NCBI RefSeq assembly: GCF_900108175.1
Contig: NZ_FNVO01000007.1
Coordinates: 1-64,000, forward strand
DNA: 64,000 nt
Source: Thermomonospora echinospora
GTDB lineage: Bacteria; Actinomycetota; Actinomycetes; Streptosporangiales; Streptosporangiaceae
Direction: 5' to 3'
Shown here: positions 1 to 8,188 of the stretch, piece by piece
How positions within the stretch are numbered: the stretch's first letter is position 1
Layout: each line of letters opens with the position of its first letter
Program-made: the position numbers and the translations under genes
The notes under the pieces: model-generated
Told to the model about the DNA's origin: nothing
The model's input: only the letters and a program-made list of their open reading frames with translations
Database searches by the model: none

Positions 1-638
1 GCGTCGATCAGATGGGCCAGACGACCGAAGAACCGTCCCGCCTCCCCCAACGCCTCGACGTTGTGCGGCTTACCCGCCAAAACAGCCGTGTGCGCGAACG
101 CCGCCGCCACCGCCGTCTCCGTCGGCTCGGTCAACTCCAGCAGCCCCAACCCCCCGACCGCCTCCAACCGGGCCTGCCGCTCTACCGCCTTCCTCAGCAC
201 ACTGGCATCAAAGCCCAGCGCCGAGCCGGTACGCGCCCCGGCAGCATCCCACCGATCCGCCATATGGCCCGCGCCCACCGCCACCAGCTTCCGGCCATAC
301 GCCTTGTCACGATCCACGATGTGATCACGAGTCTTGGCCGCCGCCAGCAACAACGACACCGCCGCCGCCAACCGCGCACCCTCGGACCTGGCATCCACCA
401 CATCCGCCGACCGCATCCCACGCAACGCACACGGACCCGCCTTACGATGCGGAGAACGCTCCGGATTCTGCGCCTCGGCCAACACCGACACCAACAACCC
501 GTCATAGTTGGTGACCAACCGCGCCGCCTGCCCGTGCTCAGCACGCAACGTCAGACACAACCCGCACATGTGCGCCATCCACTCCTTGAACAGGGATCCG
601 CACATGACATGACGGCACGGCCGCACGACTCCGAACAT
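1..638 (-). CDS. DUF5685 family protein, 3' end cut by window edge
   Basis: The protein starts MFGVVRPCRH at an ATG (636-638) preceded by a GGGAG ribosome-binding site and stays open for 212 codons to the left edge, so the C-terminus is missing. The N-terminus carries a Cys-rich stretch (CRHVMCG, then HMCGLCLTLRAEHG) and the phrase TNYDGLLVSVL, which I recognise from actinobacterial DUF5685 proteins; no biochemical function is established for that family. The cysteines (residues 8, 13, 25 and 28) could bind metal, which is inference. Codon use differs from every neighbour: many TTG leucines, CGT, GGT, TCT and GAT codons instead of the C-ending set. It lies downstream of the HTH regulator on the same strand but behind a strong terminator, so it is probably transcribed separately. 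Confidence 0.72.
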   Translation of the reverse strand, partial: MFGVVRPCRHVMCGSLFKEWMAHMCGLCLTLRAEHGQAARLVTNYDGLLVSVLAEAQNPERSPHRKAGPCALRGMRSADVVDARSEGARLAAAVSLLLAAAKTRDHIVDRDKAYGRKLVAVGAGHMADRWDAAGARTGSALGFDASVLRKAVERQARLEAVGGLGLLELTEPTETAVAAAFAHTAVLAGKPHNVEALGEAGRFFGRLAHLID

Positions 639-833
639 CGCAAACTCCCTCGCGTCCGCCCGCGCACGGAACGGGCGATCCCGGGCCGGCACTGGAGCTA
701 CCGGCACCTCCGCTCAGCGCGGTGCCGCTCCCTGGGACGCAGGGAAACGCGCAGCGGTTCGGCGCAGCCGATCATAAACCCGCACGACCCGCCCGCAACC
801 GGTCTCACCCGGCGGACGCGAAGGAACCGGCCC

Positions 834-876
834 CGCCCGTCCCGTGCCCCAGTCGGTTCCGGGCACGGGACGGGCG
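834..876 (-). terminator. Strong hairpin terminator of the HTH regulator gene
   Basis: A perfect 15-16 bp inverted repeat (arms 834-849 and 861-876, arm core GCCCGTCCCGTGCCC) with an 11-nt loop begins 6 bases after the stop codon of the regulator gene on the minus strand. There is no long U-tract, as is usual in GC-rich actinomycetes. Confidence 0.7.
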
Positions 877-881
877 TTCGT

Positions 882-2186
882 TCACAGTCCCGCGCAGGCG
901 AGGGCGCGACGGTAGGCGCCCAGGCGCGGGCCGTCGGCGGCGCCGGTCTCGCCGAGCAGCTCGGCCAGGTCGAACCACGCCTGGGCGGCCTCCCGCGAGG
1001 ACTCCATCTCCTCCATGTGGGTGGCGGCCCGGGTGAGCACCTCGACGGCGTCCTCGGTCCGGCCGAGCCGCACGTACGCCTCGCCCAGCACGGTCAGCGC
1101 CCCCGCGCTGGCCCGGCGCGGCGAGTCGCCGAGCAGGTCCAGGGCCTCGTGGGTGAGCGTGACGGCGTCGGCGGGCCGGCCCAGCGCGGTCTCGGCGCGG
1201 GCCAGCTCGATCAGGCACAGCGCGACGTCGATCTCCCCGGCGGAGCTGGAGTTGATCTGCTCGCGGATGCGCAGCAGCAGCTCGCGGGCCTGTTCGGCCT
1301 GCTCGGGATGGGCCCGCAGCAGCAGCCCGGCGTAGACCATGCGCAGCCGGGACAGGTTGCGGGAGTCGTCCAGCACCCCCAGCAGCGGCAGCGCCCGCTC
1401 GGCCAGCGTCAGGCCCTCCTCGTAGTCGCCGCGCACCTCCGCGATGTAGGCGGCCTCCCAGTAGGCGGCCATCCGCGCCAGCGGACTGCCGATCCGCTCG
1501 GCCCGCGCGATGAGCTGCTCGGCGAGCTGGCGGGCCCGTACCAGGTCCCCGCGCTCGATGTAGGCGGCCAGCAGGGAGGAGCCCAGGTGCACCGCGCCGT
1601 CGGTGGACTCGGCCCCGGAGGCGACCAGCCGGCGCAGCGCCTCCTCGGCGACCTCCACACCGGCGCTGATGTCCCCGCGCTCGCGCAGGCAGCGGCTGAG
1701 CGCCACATGCACCTTGGCCCACTGCTCCAGGTCGGCCTCGGCGGAGGTCTCGGCGGTCAGCCGGCGCAGCTCGGCGATCGCCTCCTCCAGCGCCCCGGCC
1801 GCCTCCAGCGCCAGGGCGTGCCCCCAGCGCGCCTGCTGCAACAGCTCCGGCAGCGCCACCGCGTCGGTGTTGGCCAGCACGTCGGCGAACCGGGCGCGGG
1901 CCTCCTCCGCCGCGCCGTTCTGCAGCGCGATCTCGGCATAGTCCAAGGTCACCCGAAGCTCGTCGACGACCTCCTCGCTGACCCCGCTGACCAGGTAGGT
2001 CGCCGAGCAGTTGAGCTTGGCCGCCAGCAGCTCGATCACACTGGGCGCGGGCACCCGCTTGTCGCTCTCGATCAGCGAGATGTAGCTGTCGGACAGCTCG
2101 GGGTAGGCGAGCTGCGCCTGGCTGACACCCTGACGGATACGCAGCGCACGGATGCGCTGCCCGAGAGTTTCCTGACCGGCCACCAC
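882..2186 (-). CDS. XRE-type helix-turn-helix regulator with TPR-like repeats
   Basis: A 434-residue predicted DNA-binding regulator. Residues about 8-66 form an XRE/Cro-type helix-turn-helix (LGQRIRALRIRQGVSQAQLA, then the recognition-helix region SDSYISLIESDKRVPAPS). The rest is alpha-helical and built of repeated A/L/E-rich helical pairs typical of TPR proteins, with segments such as EALRRLVASG and EALDLLGDSPRRA. Start: GTG at 2184-2186 behind AGGGG; a second GTG follows directly. It is transcribed divergently from the urate-degradation genes across 229 bp, so it is the obvious candidate controller of that operon, although I see no ligand-binding signature that proves it. Helical-repeat regulators of this type often respond to peptides or protein partners. 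Confidence 0.8.
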   Translation of the reverse strand: MVAGQETLGQRIRALRIRQGVSQAQLAYPELSDSYISLIESDKRVPAPSVIELLAAKLNCSATYLVSGVSEEVVDELRVTLDYAEIALQNGAAEEARARFADVLANTDAVALPELLQQARWGHALALEAAGALEEAIAELRRLTAETSAEADLEQWAKVHVALSRCLRERGDISAGVEVAEEALRRLVASGAESTDGAVHLGSSLLAAYIERGDLVRARQLAEQLIARAERIGSPLARMAAYWEAAYIAEVRGDYEEGLTLAERALPLLGVLDDSRNLSRLRMVYAGLLLRAHPEQAEQARELLLRIREQINSSSAGEIDVALCLIELARAETALGRPADAVTLTHEALDLLGDSPRRASAGALTVLGEAYVRLGRTEDAVEVLTRAATHMEEMESSREAAQAWFDLAELLGETGAADGPRLGAYRRALACAGL

Positions 2187-2254
2187 GAAACCCCTAACGT
2201 CATCACATGCGGGGGGACGCACATGATCCCGACTTCTCCCAGGTCCCCGAAACA

Positions 2255-2290
2255 GCGGAAGCACGATCCGCCCCACCGGATCGCTTCCGC
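2255..2290. promoter_or_regulatory. Inverted repeat in divergent HTH/urate operon promoter region
   Basis: Nested arms GCGGAAGC (2255-2262) and GCTTCCGC (2283-2290), with inner arms GATCCG (2265-2270) and CGGATC (2277-2282), form a 14-bp stem interrupted by an AC bulge. It lies between the divergent regulator (start 2186) and the OHCU decarboxylase (start 2416), where an operator or a 5'-UTR hairpin is expected. Which of the two it is cannot be told from sequence. Confidence 0.5.
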
Positions 2291-2415
2291 ATAGGTATCG
2301 CAGCGTATTCACCCCCGCCCCAGATGGCGAGGGGTCCACCCGCAGCGTGATACCGAACCGTGATGCGCGTCCCACCTGTAGAGACAAGCGGGCCCCGGCC
2401 TGTTCTACTGGGACC

Positions 2416-3042
2416 ATGAGCGAGCCGGAGGCGCGCGGCGCGGACCTGGCCGAGGAACGCGCGGACCGAGGCACGAGGGAGTACGCGACGCGAGAACGCC
2501 ACGCCTCACGGCCCGGCACGGGCGTGCAGGCAGGCACGCGCGAGCCGCTGGAGTGGCTGAACGCCCTGCCCGCGGGCGACGCCGAGCGCGAACTGCTGGC
2601 CTGCTGTGGGTCCCAGGCGTGGGCCGGCTCCGTGGCGGCCGGACGCCCGTACCGGGACGCGGCGGCGCTCAAGAACGCCTGTGACCGTGCGTTCAATGCA
2701 CTGACCTGGGCGGACGTGGAGGAGGCGCTGGCCCGCCACCCCCGGATCGGTGACCGGCCCAGGGGCGTGGACCGCGCATCGGGCTGGTCACGGGGCGAAC
2801 AGGCCGGGGTCCAGGGCGCCGACCGTCAGGTGATGCGCGCTCTACACGACGGCAACCTCGCCTATGAGGAGCGCTTCGGGCACGTGTTCCTGGTCTGCGC
2901 CACCGGCCTGACCGCCCGGCGGATGCTGGCCGCGCTGCGCGAGCGGCTCGGCAACGACGAGGCCGCCGAGCGCCGCACGGTCCGCGGCGAACTGCTAAAG
3001 ATCACTCATCTGCGTCTCGACAAGCTCCTGGAGCGCCCTTGA
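2416..3042 (+). CDS. uraD: 2-oxo-4-hydroxy-4-carboxy-5-ureidoimidazoline (OHCU) decarboxylase
   Basis: Catalyses the last step of urate to S-allantoin conversion, decarboxylating OHCU stereospecifically in the cytoplasm. The core (about residues 44-208) contains the family hallmark HPRIGDRP with the catalytic His at about residue 108 and a C-terminal helix THLRLDKLL. With the ATG at 2416 the protein has 208 residues, some 40 more than the usual 165-170 because of a charged N-terminal extension. A later start (for example the GTG near 2521) would remove most of this, and the ATG has no good ribosome-binding site, so the start is uncertain. The stop overlaps the HIU hydrolase start (TTGA), consistent with coupled translation of consecutive enzymes. 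Confidence 0.87.
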   Translation: MSEPEARGADLAEERADRGTREYATRERHASRPGTGVQAGTREPLEWLNALPAGDAERELLACCGSQAWAGSVAAGRPYRDAAALKNACDRAFNALTWADVEEALARHPRIGDRPRGVDRASGWSRGEQAGVQGADRQVMRALHDGNLAYEERFGHVFLVCATGLTARRMLAALRERLGNDEAAERRTVRGELLKITHLRLDKLLERP

Positions 3043-3377
3043 GCCTGAGCACCCATGTCCTGGACACCCAGCGGGGCAGGCCCGCCGCGCGGGTGCCGGT
3101 CCGACTGGACCGTTACGACGGGCAGACCTGGCAGCCGCTGGCCGAGGCCCTGACCGGCGAGGACGGCCGGCTGGGCGACCTGCCCGGCGGCGGGGCGGAG
3201 TTGACGGCCGGGGTCCACCGGCTGCGGTTCGGCACCGGCCCCTACTTCGCCGGGCTGGGGGCCGAGACCTTCTACCCGGAGGTGAGCGTGATCTTCGAGA
3301 TCACCGACCCGACCGAGCACTACCACGTGCCGCTGCTGGTCAGCCCGTACGGCTACACGACGTACCGGGGCAGCTAG
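3039..3377 (+). CDS. hiuH: 5-hydroxyisourate hydrolase (transthyretin-like)
   Basis: Hydrolyses 5-hydroxyisourate, the uricase product, to OHCU. The 112-residue length is normal for the family. The N-terminal LSTHVLDTQRGRPA carries the first active-site His (His6), EHYHVPLLVSPYGY gives the second His region, and the protein ends in the diagnostic C-terminal tetrapeptide YRGS. It starts at TTG 3039, overlapping the uraD stop by 4 bp, and ends immediately before the uricase ATG. The order decarboxylase-hydrolase-uricase is the reverse of the reaction order. Confidence 0.93.
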   Translation: MSLSTHVLDTQRGRPAARVPVRLDRYDGQTWQPLAEALTGEDGRLGDLPGGGAELTAGVHRLRFGTGPYFAGLGAETFYPEVSVIFEITDPTEHYHVPLLVSPYGYTTYRGS

Positions 3378-4244
3378 ATGGGGATCGTGCTGGGGCCCAA
3401 CCGGTACGGCAAGGCCGAGACGCGGCTGGTGCGGGTCGTCCGTGACGGGGAGACCCACCACCTCAAGGACCTCAACGTCAGCGTGGCCCTATCGGGGGAG
3501 ATGACCGAGGTCCACCTGAGCGGCGACAACGCCGCCGTGCTGCCCACCGACACGCAGAAGAACACCGTCTTCGCGCTGGCCCGCAAGCACGGGATCGGCT
3601 CCGCCGAGGCGTTCGCGCTGCTGCTGGCCCGGCACTTCGTGACCGCGCGGCCCACCGTCCACCGGGCCGTCGTGACCGTCGAGGAGTACGCCTGGGACCG
3701 GGTGCCGGTCACCGGCCACTCGTTCGTCCGCCGCGGCCAGGAAGTCCGCACCGCGCGGGTGCTCCACGAGGCCGGCCGGACGCACGTGGTCTCGGGGCTG
3801 CGCGACCTGACCGTCCTCAACTCCACCGCCTCGGAGTTCCGCGGCTTCGTCAGGGACGAGTACACGACGCTGGCCGAGACCGGCGACCGCGTCCTGGCGA
3901 CCGACGTGCGGGCCGAGTGGCGGCATCGGGACGCCGACGGCGACTGGGAGTCCTCCTACGCCGAGACCCGGCGGATCCTGCTGGAGACGTTCGCCGGCAC
4001 CTACAGCCGCTCGCTGCAGCAGACCCTCTACACGATGGGCCGCCGGGTGCTGGAGGAACGGCCCGAGCTCTGCGAGGTGCGGCTGGCGATGCCCAACAAG
4101 CACCACTTCGCGGTCGATCTGGAGCCGTTCGGCCTGGACAACCCCGGCGAGATCTTCTTCGCCGCCGACCGCCCGTACGGGCTGATCGAGGGAGCCGTCC
4201 TGCGCGATGACGCGCCCGCCGCCGATGAGGAGGTCTGGTCGTGA
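3378..4244 (+). CDS. pucL: Urate oxidase (uricase)
   Basis: Cofactor-free oxidation of urate to 5-hydroxyisourate with release of H2O2. At 288 residues it matches single-domain uricases made of two T-fold (tunnelling) repeats. Visible signatures are the catalytic-dyad Lys region RYGKAETRL near residue 12, the Thr-containing motif PTDTQKNTVFALA near residue 57, and the C-terminal block MPNKHHFAVDLEPFGLDN. No C-terminal peroxisomal-type tripeptide is present, as expected in bacteria. The ATG directly follows the hiuH stop, and the gene overlaps the xanthine dehydrogenase start by 4 bp (GTGA). Confidence 0.95.
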   Translation: MGIVLGPNRYGKAETRLVRVVRDGETHHLKDLNVSVALSGEMTEVHLSGDNAAVLPTDTQKNTVFALARKHGIGSAEAFALLLARHFVTARPTVHRAVVTVEEYAWDRVPVTGHSFVRRGQEVRTARVLHEAGRTHVVSGLRDLTVLNSTASEFRGFVRDEYTTLAETGDRVLATDVRAEWRHRDADGDWESSYAETRRILLETFAGTYSRSLQQTLYTMGRRVLEERPELCEVRLAMPNKHHFAVDLEPFGLDNPGEIFFAADRPYGLIEGAVLRDDAPAADEEVWS

Positions 4245-6535
4245 CCGTCGAAGCGGCCCGCCGCGGCGGGGAGGCCCTGGGCGACAGCGCCCTGCGGCCG
4301 GACGGCGTGCTCAAGGTGACCGGGGAGTTCGCCTACTCCTCCGACCTGTGGGCCGACGACATGGTGTGGGGCGTGACGCTGCGCAGCCCCCATCCGCGCG
4401 CCCGGATCACCGGCATCGACGTCTCCGAGGCGCTGGCCGTCCCCGGCGTGCACGCGGTGCTGACCCACGAGGACGTCCCGGGCGAGAAGTTCTACGGGCT
4501 GGAGCACCACGACCAGCCGGTGCTGGCCATCGACCAGGTGCGCTACCAAGGCGAGCCGGTGGCGCTGGTGGCCGCCGACCACCCGGAGACCGCACGGCGG
4601 GCCCGTGACCGCATCCGGGTCGGCTACGAGGTGCTGGAGCCGCTCACCGACGCCCGCCGGGCCGCGCTGGACCCCTCGTACCCGAAGGTGCACGGCGACC
4701 GGAGCAACGTCGTGCGCCACCAGCCGATCCGGGTCGGCGACATGGCGCACGCCAGGCGGGTCGCCGAGGTCGTGGTGCGCGGCGAGTACGAGGTCGGCAT
4801 GCAGGACCAGGCGTTCCTGGGCCCGGAGTCCGGCCTGGCGGTGCCCGCCGAGGACGGCGGCGTGGACCTGTTCGTCGCCACCCAGTGGCTGCACGTCGAC
4901 CAGGAGCAGATCGCGCCGTGCCTGGGGCTGCCGACCGGCAGGGTACGGCTGACGCTGGCCGGGGTGGGCGGCGCGTTCGGCGCCCGCGAGGACCTGTCCA
5001 TGCAGATCCACGCCTGCCTGCTGGCGCTGCGCACCGGACGTCCCGTCAAGATCGTGTACGGGCGGGAGGAGTCGTTCTTCGGCCACGTCCACCGGCATCC
5101 GGCGCGGCTGCGCTACGAGCACGGCGCCACCCGGGACGGGCGGCTGGTCTACGTGGACGCCGAGATCGTCCTGGACGGCGGCGCGTACGCCTCCAGCACC
5201 TCGGCGGTCGTGGGGAACGCGGCGTCGCTGGGCGTCGGCCCGTACGAGGTGCCCAACGTACGGCTCGACGCCTACGGGGTGTACACCAACAACCCGCCGT
5301 GCGGGGCGATGCGCGGGTTCGGGGCGGTGCAGGCGTGCTTCGCCTACGAGTCGCAGATGGACAAGGTCGCCGAGGCATGCGGGCTGGACCCGGTGGAGGT
5401 GCGGATCCGCAACGCCGTCGCGGAGGGCTCCCGGCTGGCCACCGGCCAGGTCATAGACATGCCCGCTCCGCTGGCCGCGATGCTGGAGGACGCGCGGGCC
5501 TTCCCCGCTCCCCCGCCCACCGGCACCGCCGACGTCCGCGACCTGCCCGGCGGGGTCTCCAACACCACCCACGGCGAGGGGGTACGGCGCGGCGTCGGCT
5601 ACGCCGTCGGGATCAAGAACATCTGCTACTCGGAGGGCTTCGACGACCACTCCACCGCCCGGGTGCGACTGGAGACGGTGGGCGGCGAGCCGGCGGCGCT
5701 GGTGCACACGGCCGCGGCGGAGGTCGGGCAGGGGCTGGTCACCCTGCAGGCGCAGATCGCCCGCACCGAGCTGGGCGTCCGGCAGGTCACGGTGGCGCCC
5801 GCCGACACCGGTGTGGGCTCGGCCGGCTCCTCCAGCGCCTCCCGCCAGTCGTACATGACCGGGGGTGCGGTGCGGGCCGCCTGCGAGGCCGTCCGCGAGC
5901 GGGTGATCGAGCTCGCCGAGGAGCGGCTGGGCCGGTCCCTGCCCGGGGCGTCGCTGCACGACGGGCGGGTCGTCGCGGCCGACGGGCTCGCGGTGGCCTC
6001 GCTGGCCGAGGTGCTGGCCGGGCGGGCCGTCGAGGAGACCCGCGAGTTCCGCCACCGCCGCACCACCGCCCTGGACCCGCTGACCGGGCAGGGCGACTCG
6101 CACGTGCAGTTCGCGTTCTGCGTGCACCGGGCGGTGGTGGACGTGGATGTGGAGCTGGGGCTGGTCAAGGTGGTGGAACTGGCCGCCGTCCAAGACGTCG
6201 GCAGGATCCTCAACCCGCTGGCGCTGGAGGGGCAGATCCACGGCGGCAGCGCCCAGGGCCTGGGGCTGGCGCTGATGGAGGAGATCCAGGTCCGCGACGG
6301 GGTCGTGCGCAACCCCTCCTTCACCGACTACCTGATCCCCACGATCCTGGACATGCCGCCGATGCGCACGCGGATCCTGGAGAACGCCGACCCGCACGCC
6401 CCGTACGGGCTGCGAGGAGCCGGCGAGCCGCCCACGCTGTCGTCCACCCCGGCCATCGTGGCCGCGGTCAGGGACGCCACCGGCCGCCCTCTCACTCGTA
6501 TCCCAGTGCGACCGGAGCACATTTCGTGCGGCTAA
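4241..6535 (+). CDS. Xanthine dehydrogenase, molybdenum cofactor-binding subunit
   Basis: Oxidises hypoxanthine/xanthine to urate at the molybdopterin centre. The 764 residues hold the small aldehyde oxidase/xanthine dehydrogenase a/b hammerhead domain (about 15-125) and the large Mo-binding domain. Hallmarks are GVGGAFGARED, RGFGAVQACFAYESQMDK, AEVGQGLVTLQAQIA and the C-terminal RGAGEPPTLSSTPAI, whose Glu (about residue 729) aligns with the catalytic base. Start: GTG at 4241 behind GAGGAGG, overlapping the uricase stop. The enzyme needs [2Fe-2S] and FAD subunits, and neither is encoded in this window, so they must come from elsewhere. A strong hairpin follows the stop. Confidence 0.92.
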   Translation: MTVEAARRGGEALGDSALRPDGVLKVTGEFAYSSDLWADDMVWGVTLRSPHPRARITGIDVSEALAVPGVHAVLTHEDVPGEKFYGLEHHDQPVLAIDQVRYQGEPVALVAADHPETARRARDRIRVGYEVLEPLTDARRAALDPSYPKVHGDRSNVVRHQPIRVGDMAHARRVAEVVVRGEYEVGMQDQAFLGPESGLAVPAEDGGVDLFVATQWLHVDQEQIAPCLGLPTGRVRLTLAGVGGAFGAREDLSMQIHACLLALRTGRPVKIVYGREESFFGHVHRHPARLRYEHGATRDGRLVYVDAEIVLDGGAYASSTSAVVGNAASLGVGPYEVPNVRLDAYGVYTNNPPCGAMRGFGAVQACFAYESQMDKVAEACGLDPVEVRIRNAVAEGSRLATGQVIDMPAPLAAMLEDARAFPAPPPTGTADVRDLPGGVSNTTHGEGVRRGVGYAVGIKNICYSEGFDDHSTARVRLETVGGEPAALVHTAAAEVGQGLVTLQAQIARTELGVRQVTVAPADTGVGSAGSSSASRQSYMTGGAVRAACEAVRERVIELAEERLGRSLPGASLHDGRVVAADGLAVASLAEVLAGRAVEETREFRHRRTTALDPLTGQGDSHVQFAFCVHRAVVDVDVELGLVKVVELAAVQDVGRILNPLALEGQIHGGSAQGLGLALMEEIQVRDGVVRNPSFTDYLIPTILDMPPMRTRILENADPHAPYGLRGAGEPPTLSSTPAIVAAVRDATGRPLTRIPVRPEHISCG

Positions 6536-6551
6536 CCTGATTCCGGACGTC

Positions 6552-6594
6552 GACGCGGACGGCCGGCTCCGACCGGGGCCGGGCCGTCCGCGTC
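6552..6594 (+). terminator. Hairpin between xanthine dehydrogenase and purine permease genes
   Basis: Arms GACGCGGACGGCC (6552-6564) and GGCCGTCCGCGTC (6582-6594) give a perfect 13-bp stem with a 17-nt loop, followed by TTGCTG. It sits 17 bases after the dehydrogenase stop and only 34 bases before the permease ATG, so it may end the first operon or attenuate read-through into the permease. Confidence 0.6.
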
Positions 6595-6628
6595 TTGCTG
6601 TGCACGAGCATGATCGGAGAACTCCTCG

Positions 6629-8056
6629 ATGACGGAGACCAAGACCGAGCCGGCGGCGACCCGCAGTCCGCTGGACCGGTTCTTCGACCTGAGCGGGCGG
6701 GGCACCACCGTCGGCCGGGAGGTCCGCGGCGGGATCACCACCTTCTTCGCGATGGCCTACATCATCCTGCTGAATCCGATCATCCTCGGCGGGGCCAAGG
6801 ACATCACCGGGGCGACGCTGTCGATCCCGCAGCTGACCACGATGACGGCACTGTCGGCGGCGATCGCCACCATCATCATGGGGCTGGTCGGCAACGCCCC
6901 GCTGGCGCTGGCCGCCGGACTGGGCATCAACGCGGTGGTCGCCTACCAGGCCGCCCCGCAGATGACCTGGGCGCAGGCGATGGGCCTGGTGGTGCTGGAG
7001 GGCATAGTCATCGTGCTGCTGGCCCTCACCGGCGTGCGCGAGCGGATCATGAACTCGATCCCGCTGGCGCTCAAGCACGCCATCGCGGTCGGCATCGGCA
7101 CCTTCATCGCGCTGATCGGCCTGGTGGACGCCGGCTTCGTCACCTCCGACCAGCCCAGCCCGCCGCTGACGCTGGGCACCGGCGGCACCCTGGCCACCTG
7201 GCCGGTGCTGGTGTTCGCGGTCGGGCTGCTGCTGATGATCGTGCTGTACACCCGGCGGGTGCCCGGCGCCATCCTGATCGGCATCGTGGTGGCCACCGTG
7301 CTGGCCGTCGCCATCGAGGCCAACGCCCGCATCCCGGACGGCGGCTGGGGCGTGGTCACCCCGAAGATGCCCGAGGACCTGCTGGCGGCCCCCGACTTCG
7401 GGCTGCTGTTCCAGGTGGACCTGTTCGGCGGCTTCGGCCGGGCCGGCTTCATCACCGCGCTGGTCGTGCTGTTCACCCTGGTGCTGTCGGGCTTCTTCGA
7501 CGCGATGGGCACCATCCTGGGTATCAGCGACGAGGCCGGCCTGGTGGACGAGAAGGGCCGGGTGCCCCGGCTGGGCCGCATCCTGGCGGTGGACGGCCTG
7601 TCGGCCAGCCTGGGCGGCCTGACCAGTTCCTCGGCCAACACCGTCTACGTGGAGTCGGCCGCCGGCGTCGGCGAGGGCGCCCGCACCGGCCTGGCCAACC
7701 TCGTCACCGGGGCGCTGTTCGTCGGCACCCTGTTCCTGACACCGCTGGCCGCCGTGGTGCCCGCCCAGGCGGCGGCGCCCGCGCTGGTGCTGGTGGGCGC
7801 GCTGATGATGACCCAGGTCGCCAAGGTCGACTGGCGGGACCTGGACCTGGCCATCCCGGCCTTCCTGACCATCGTCATGATGCCGTTCACCTACTCGATC
7901 ACCAACGGGATCGGCGCCGGGCTGGTGGTCTACACGCTGATCAAGGCCGGGCGCGGCAAGTGGCGCGAGGTGTACTACCCGCTGTGGATCGCCGCCGCGG
8001 TGTTCGCCGTCTACTTCGCCCTGCACCCCATCAGGGAGTTGCTGGGCGTAGGCTGA
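6629..8056 (+). CDS. NCS2 family purine permease (AzgA-like)
   Basis: Imports purine bases (adenine, guanine or hypoxanthine class) across the cytoplasmic membrane, probably by proton symport. The 475-residue protein begins with a cytoplasmic segment containing RFFDLSGRGTTVGREVRGGI, typical of the AzgA/GhxP branch of NCS2, followed by about 12-14 hydrophobic segments. TTFFAMAYIILLNP, the DAMGTILGISDEAGLVDE loop and SSSANTVYVESAAGVGEGAR are family signatures. The start is ATG 6629 with GGAG nine bases upstream. Its place between urate-forming and allantoin-degrading genes fits substrate supply for the pathway. The exact purine specificity cannot be read from sequence. Confidence 0.9.
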   Translation: MTETKTEPAATRSPLDRFFDLSGRGTTVGREVRGGITTFFAMAYIILLNPIILGGAKDITGATLSIPQLTTMTALSAAIATIIMGLVGNAPLALAAGLGINAVVAYQAAPQMTWAQAMGLVVLEGIVIVLLALTGVRERIMNSIPLALKHAIAVGIGTFIALIGLVDAGFVTSDQPSPPLTLGTGGTLATWPVLVFAVGLLLMIVLYTRRVPGAILIGIVVATVLAVAIEANARIPDGGWGVVTPKMPEDLLAAPDFGLLFQVDLFGGFGRAGFITALVVLFTLVLSGFFDAMGTILGISDEAGLVDEKGRVPRLGRILAVDGLSASLGGLTSSSANTVYVESAAGVGEGARTGLANLVTGALFVGTLFLTPLAAVVPAQAAAPALVLVGALMMTQVAKVDWRDLDLAIPAFLTIVMMPFTYSITNGIGAGLVVYTLIKAGRGKWREVYYPLWIAAAVFAVYFALHPIRELLGVG

Positions 8057-8188
8057 TCTTTCTCATGTGTCGGCAGTGAATTTCGGTCCGAGGCCCCGGA
8101 CGGGGCGACGCGAAGCCGCGCCCGGGTGTCAAATGGTCCCGAGGTGACGTAGGCAGAAGGCAGGCTTTGACCTTCGGGCGCGAAAGGC

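Noticed and set aside
12-2294. A 760-codon plus-strand open frame across DUF5685 and the HTH regulator
   Set aside because: Arg/Gln/His-rich without domains; the minus-strand genes have motifs, ribosome-binding sites and a terminator between them.
4028-8026. A 1332-codon open frame on the minus strand opposite uricase, xanthine dehydrogenase and permease genes
   Set aside because: The product is low-complexity (Gln/His/Asp/Arg/Gly-rich), and well-recognised enzymes occupy the opposite strand; it is a GC-driven shadow frame.
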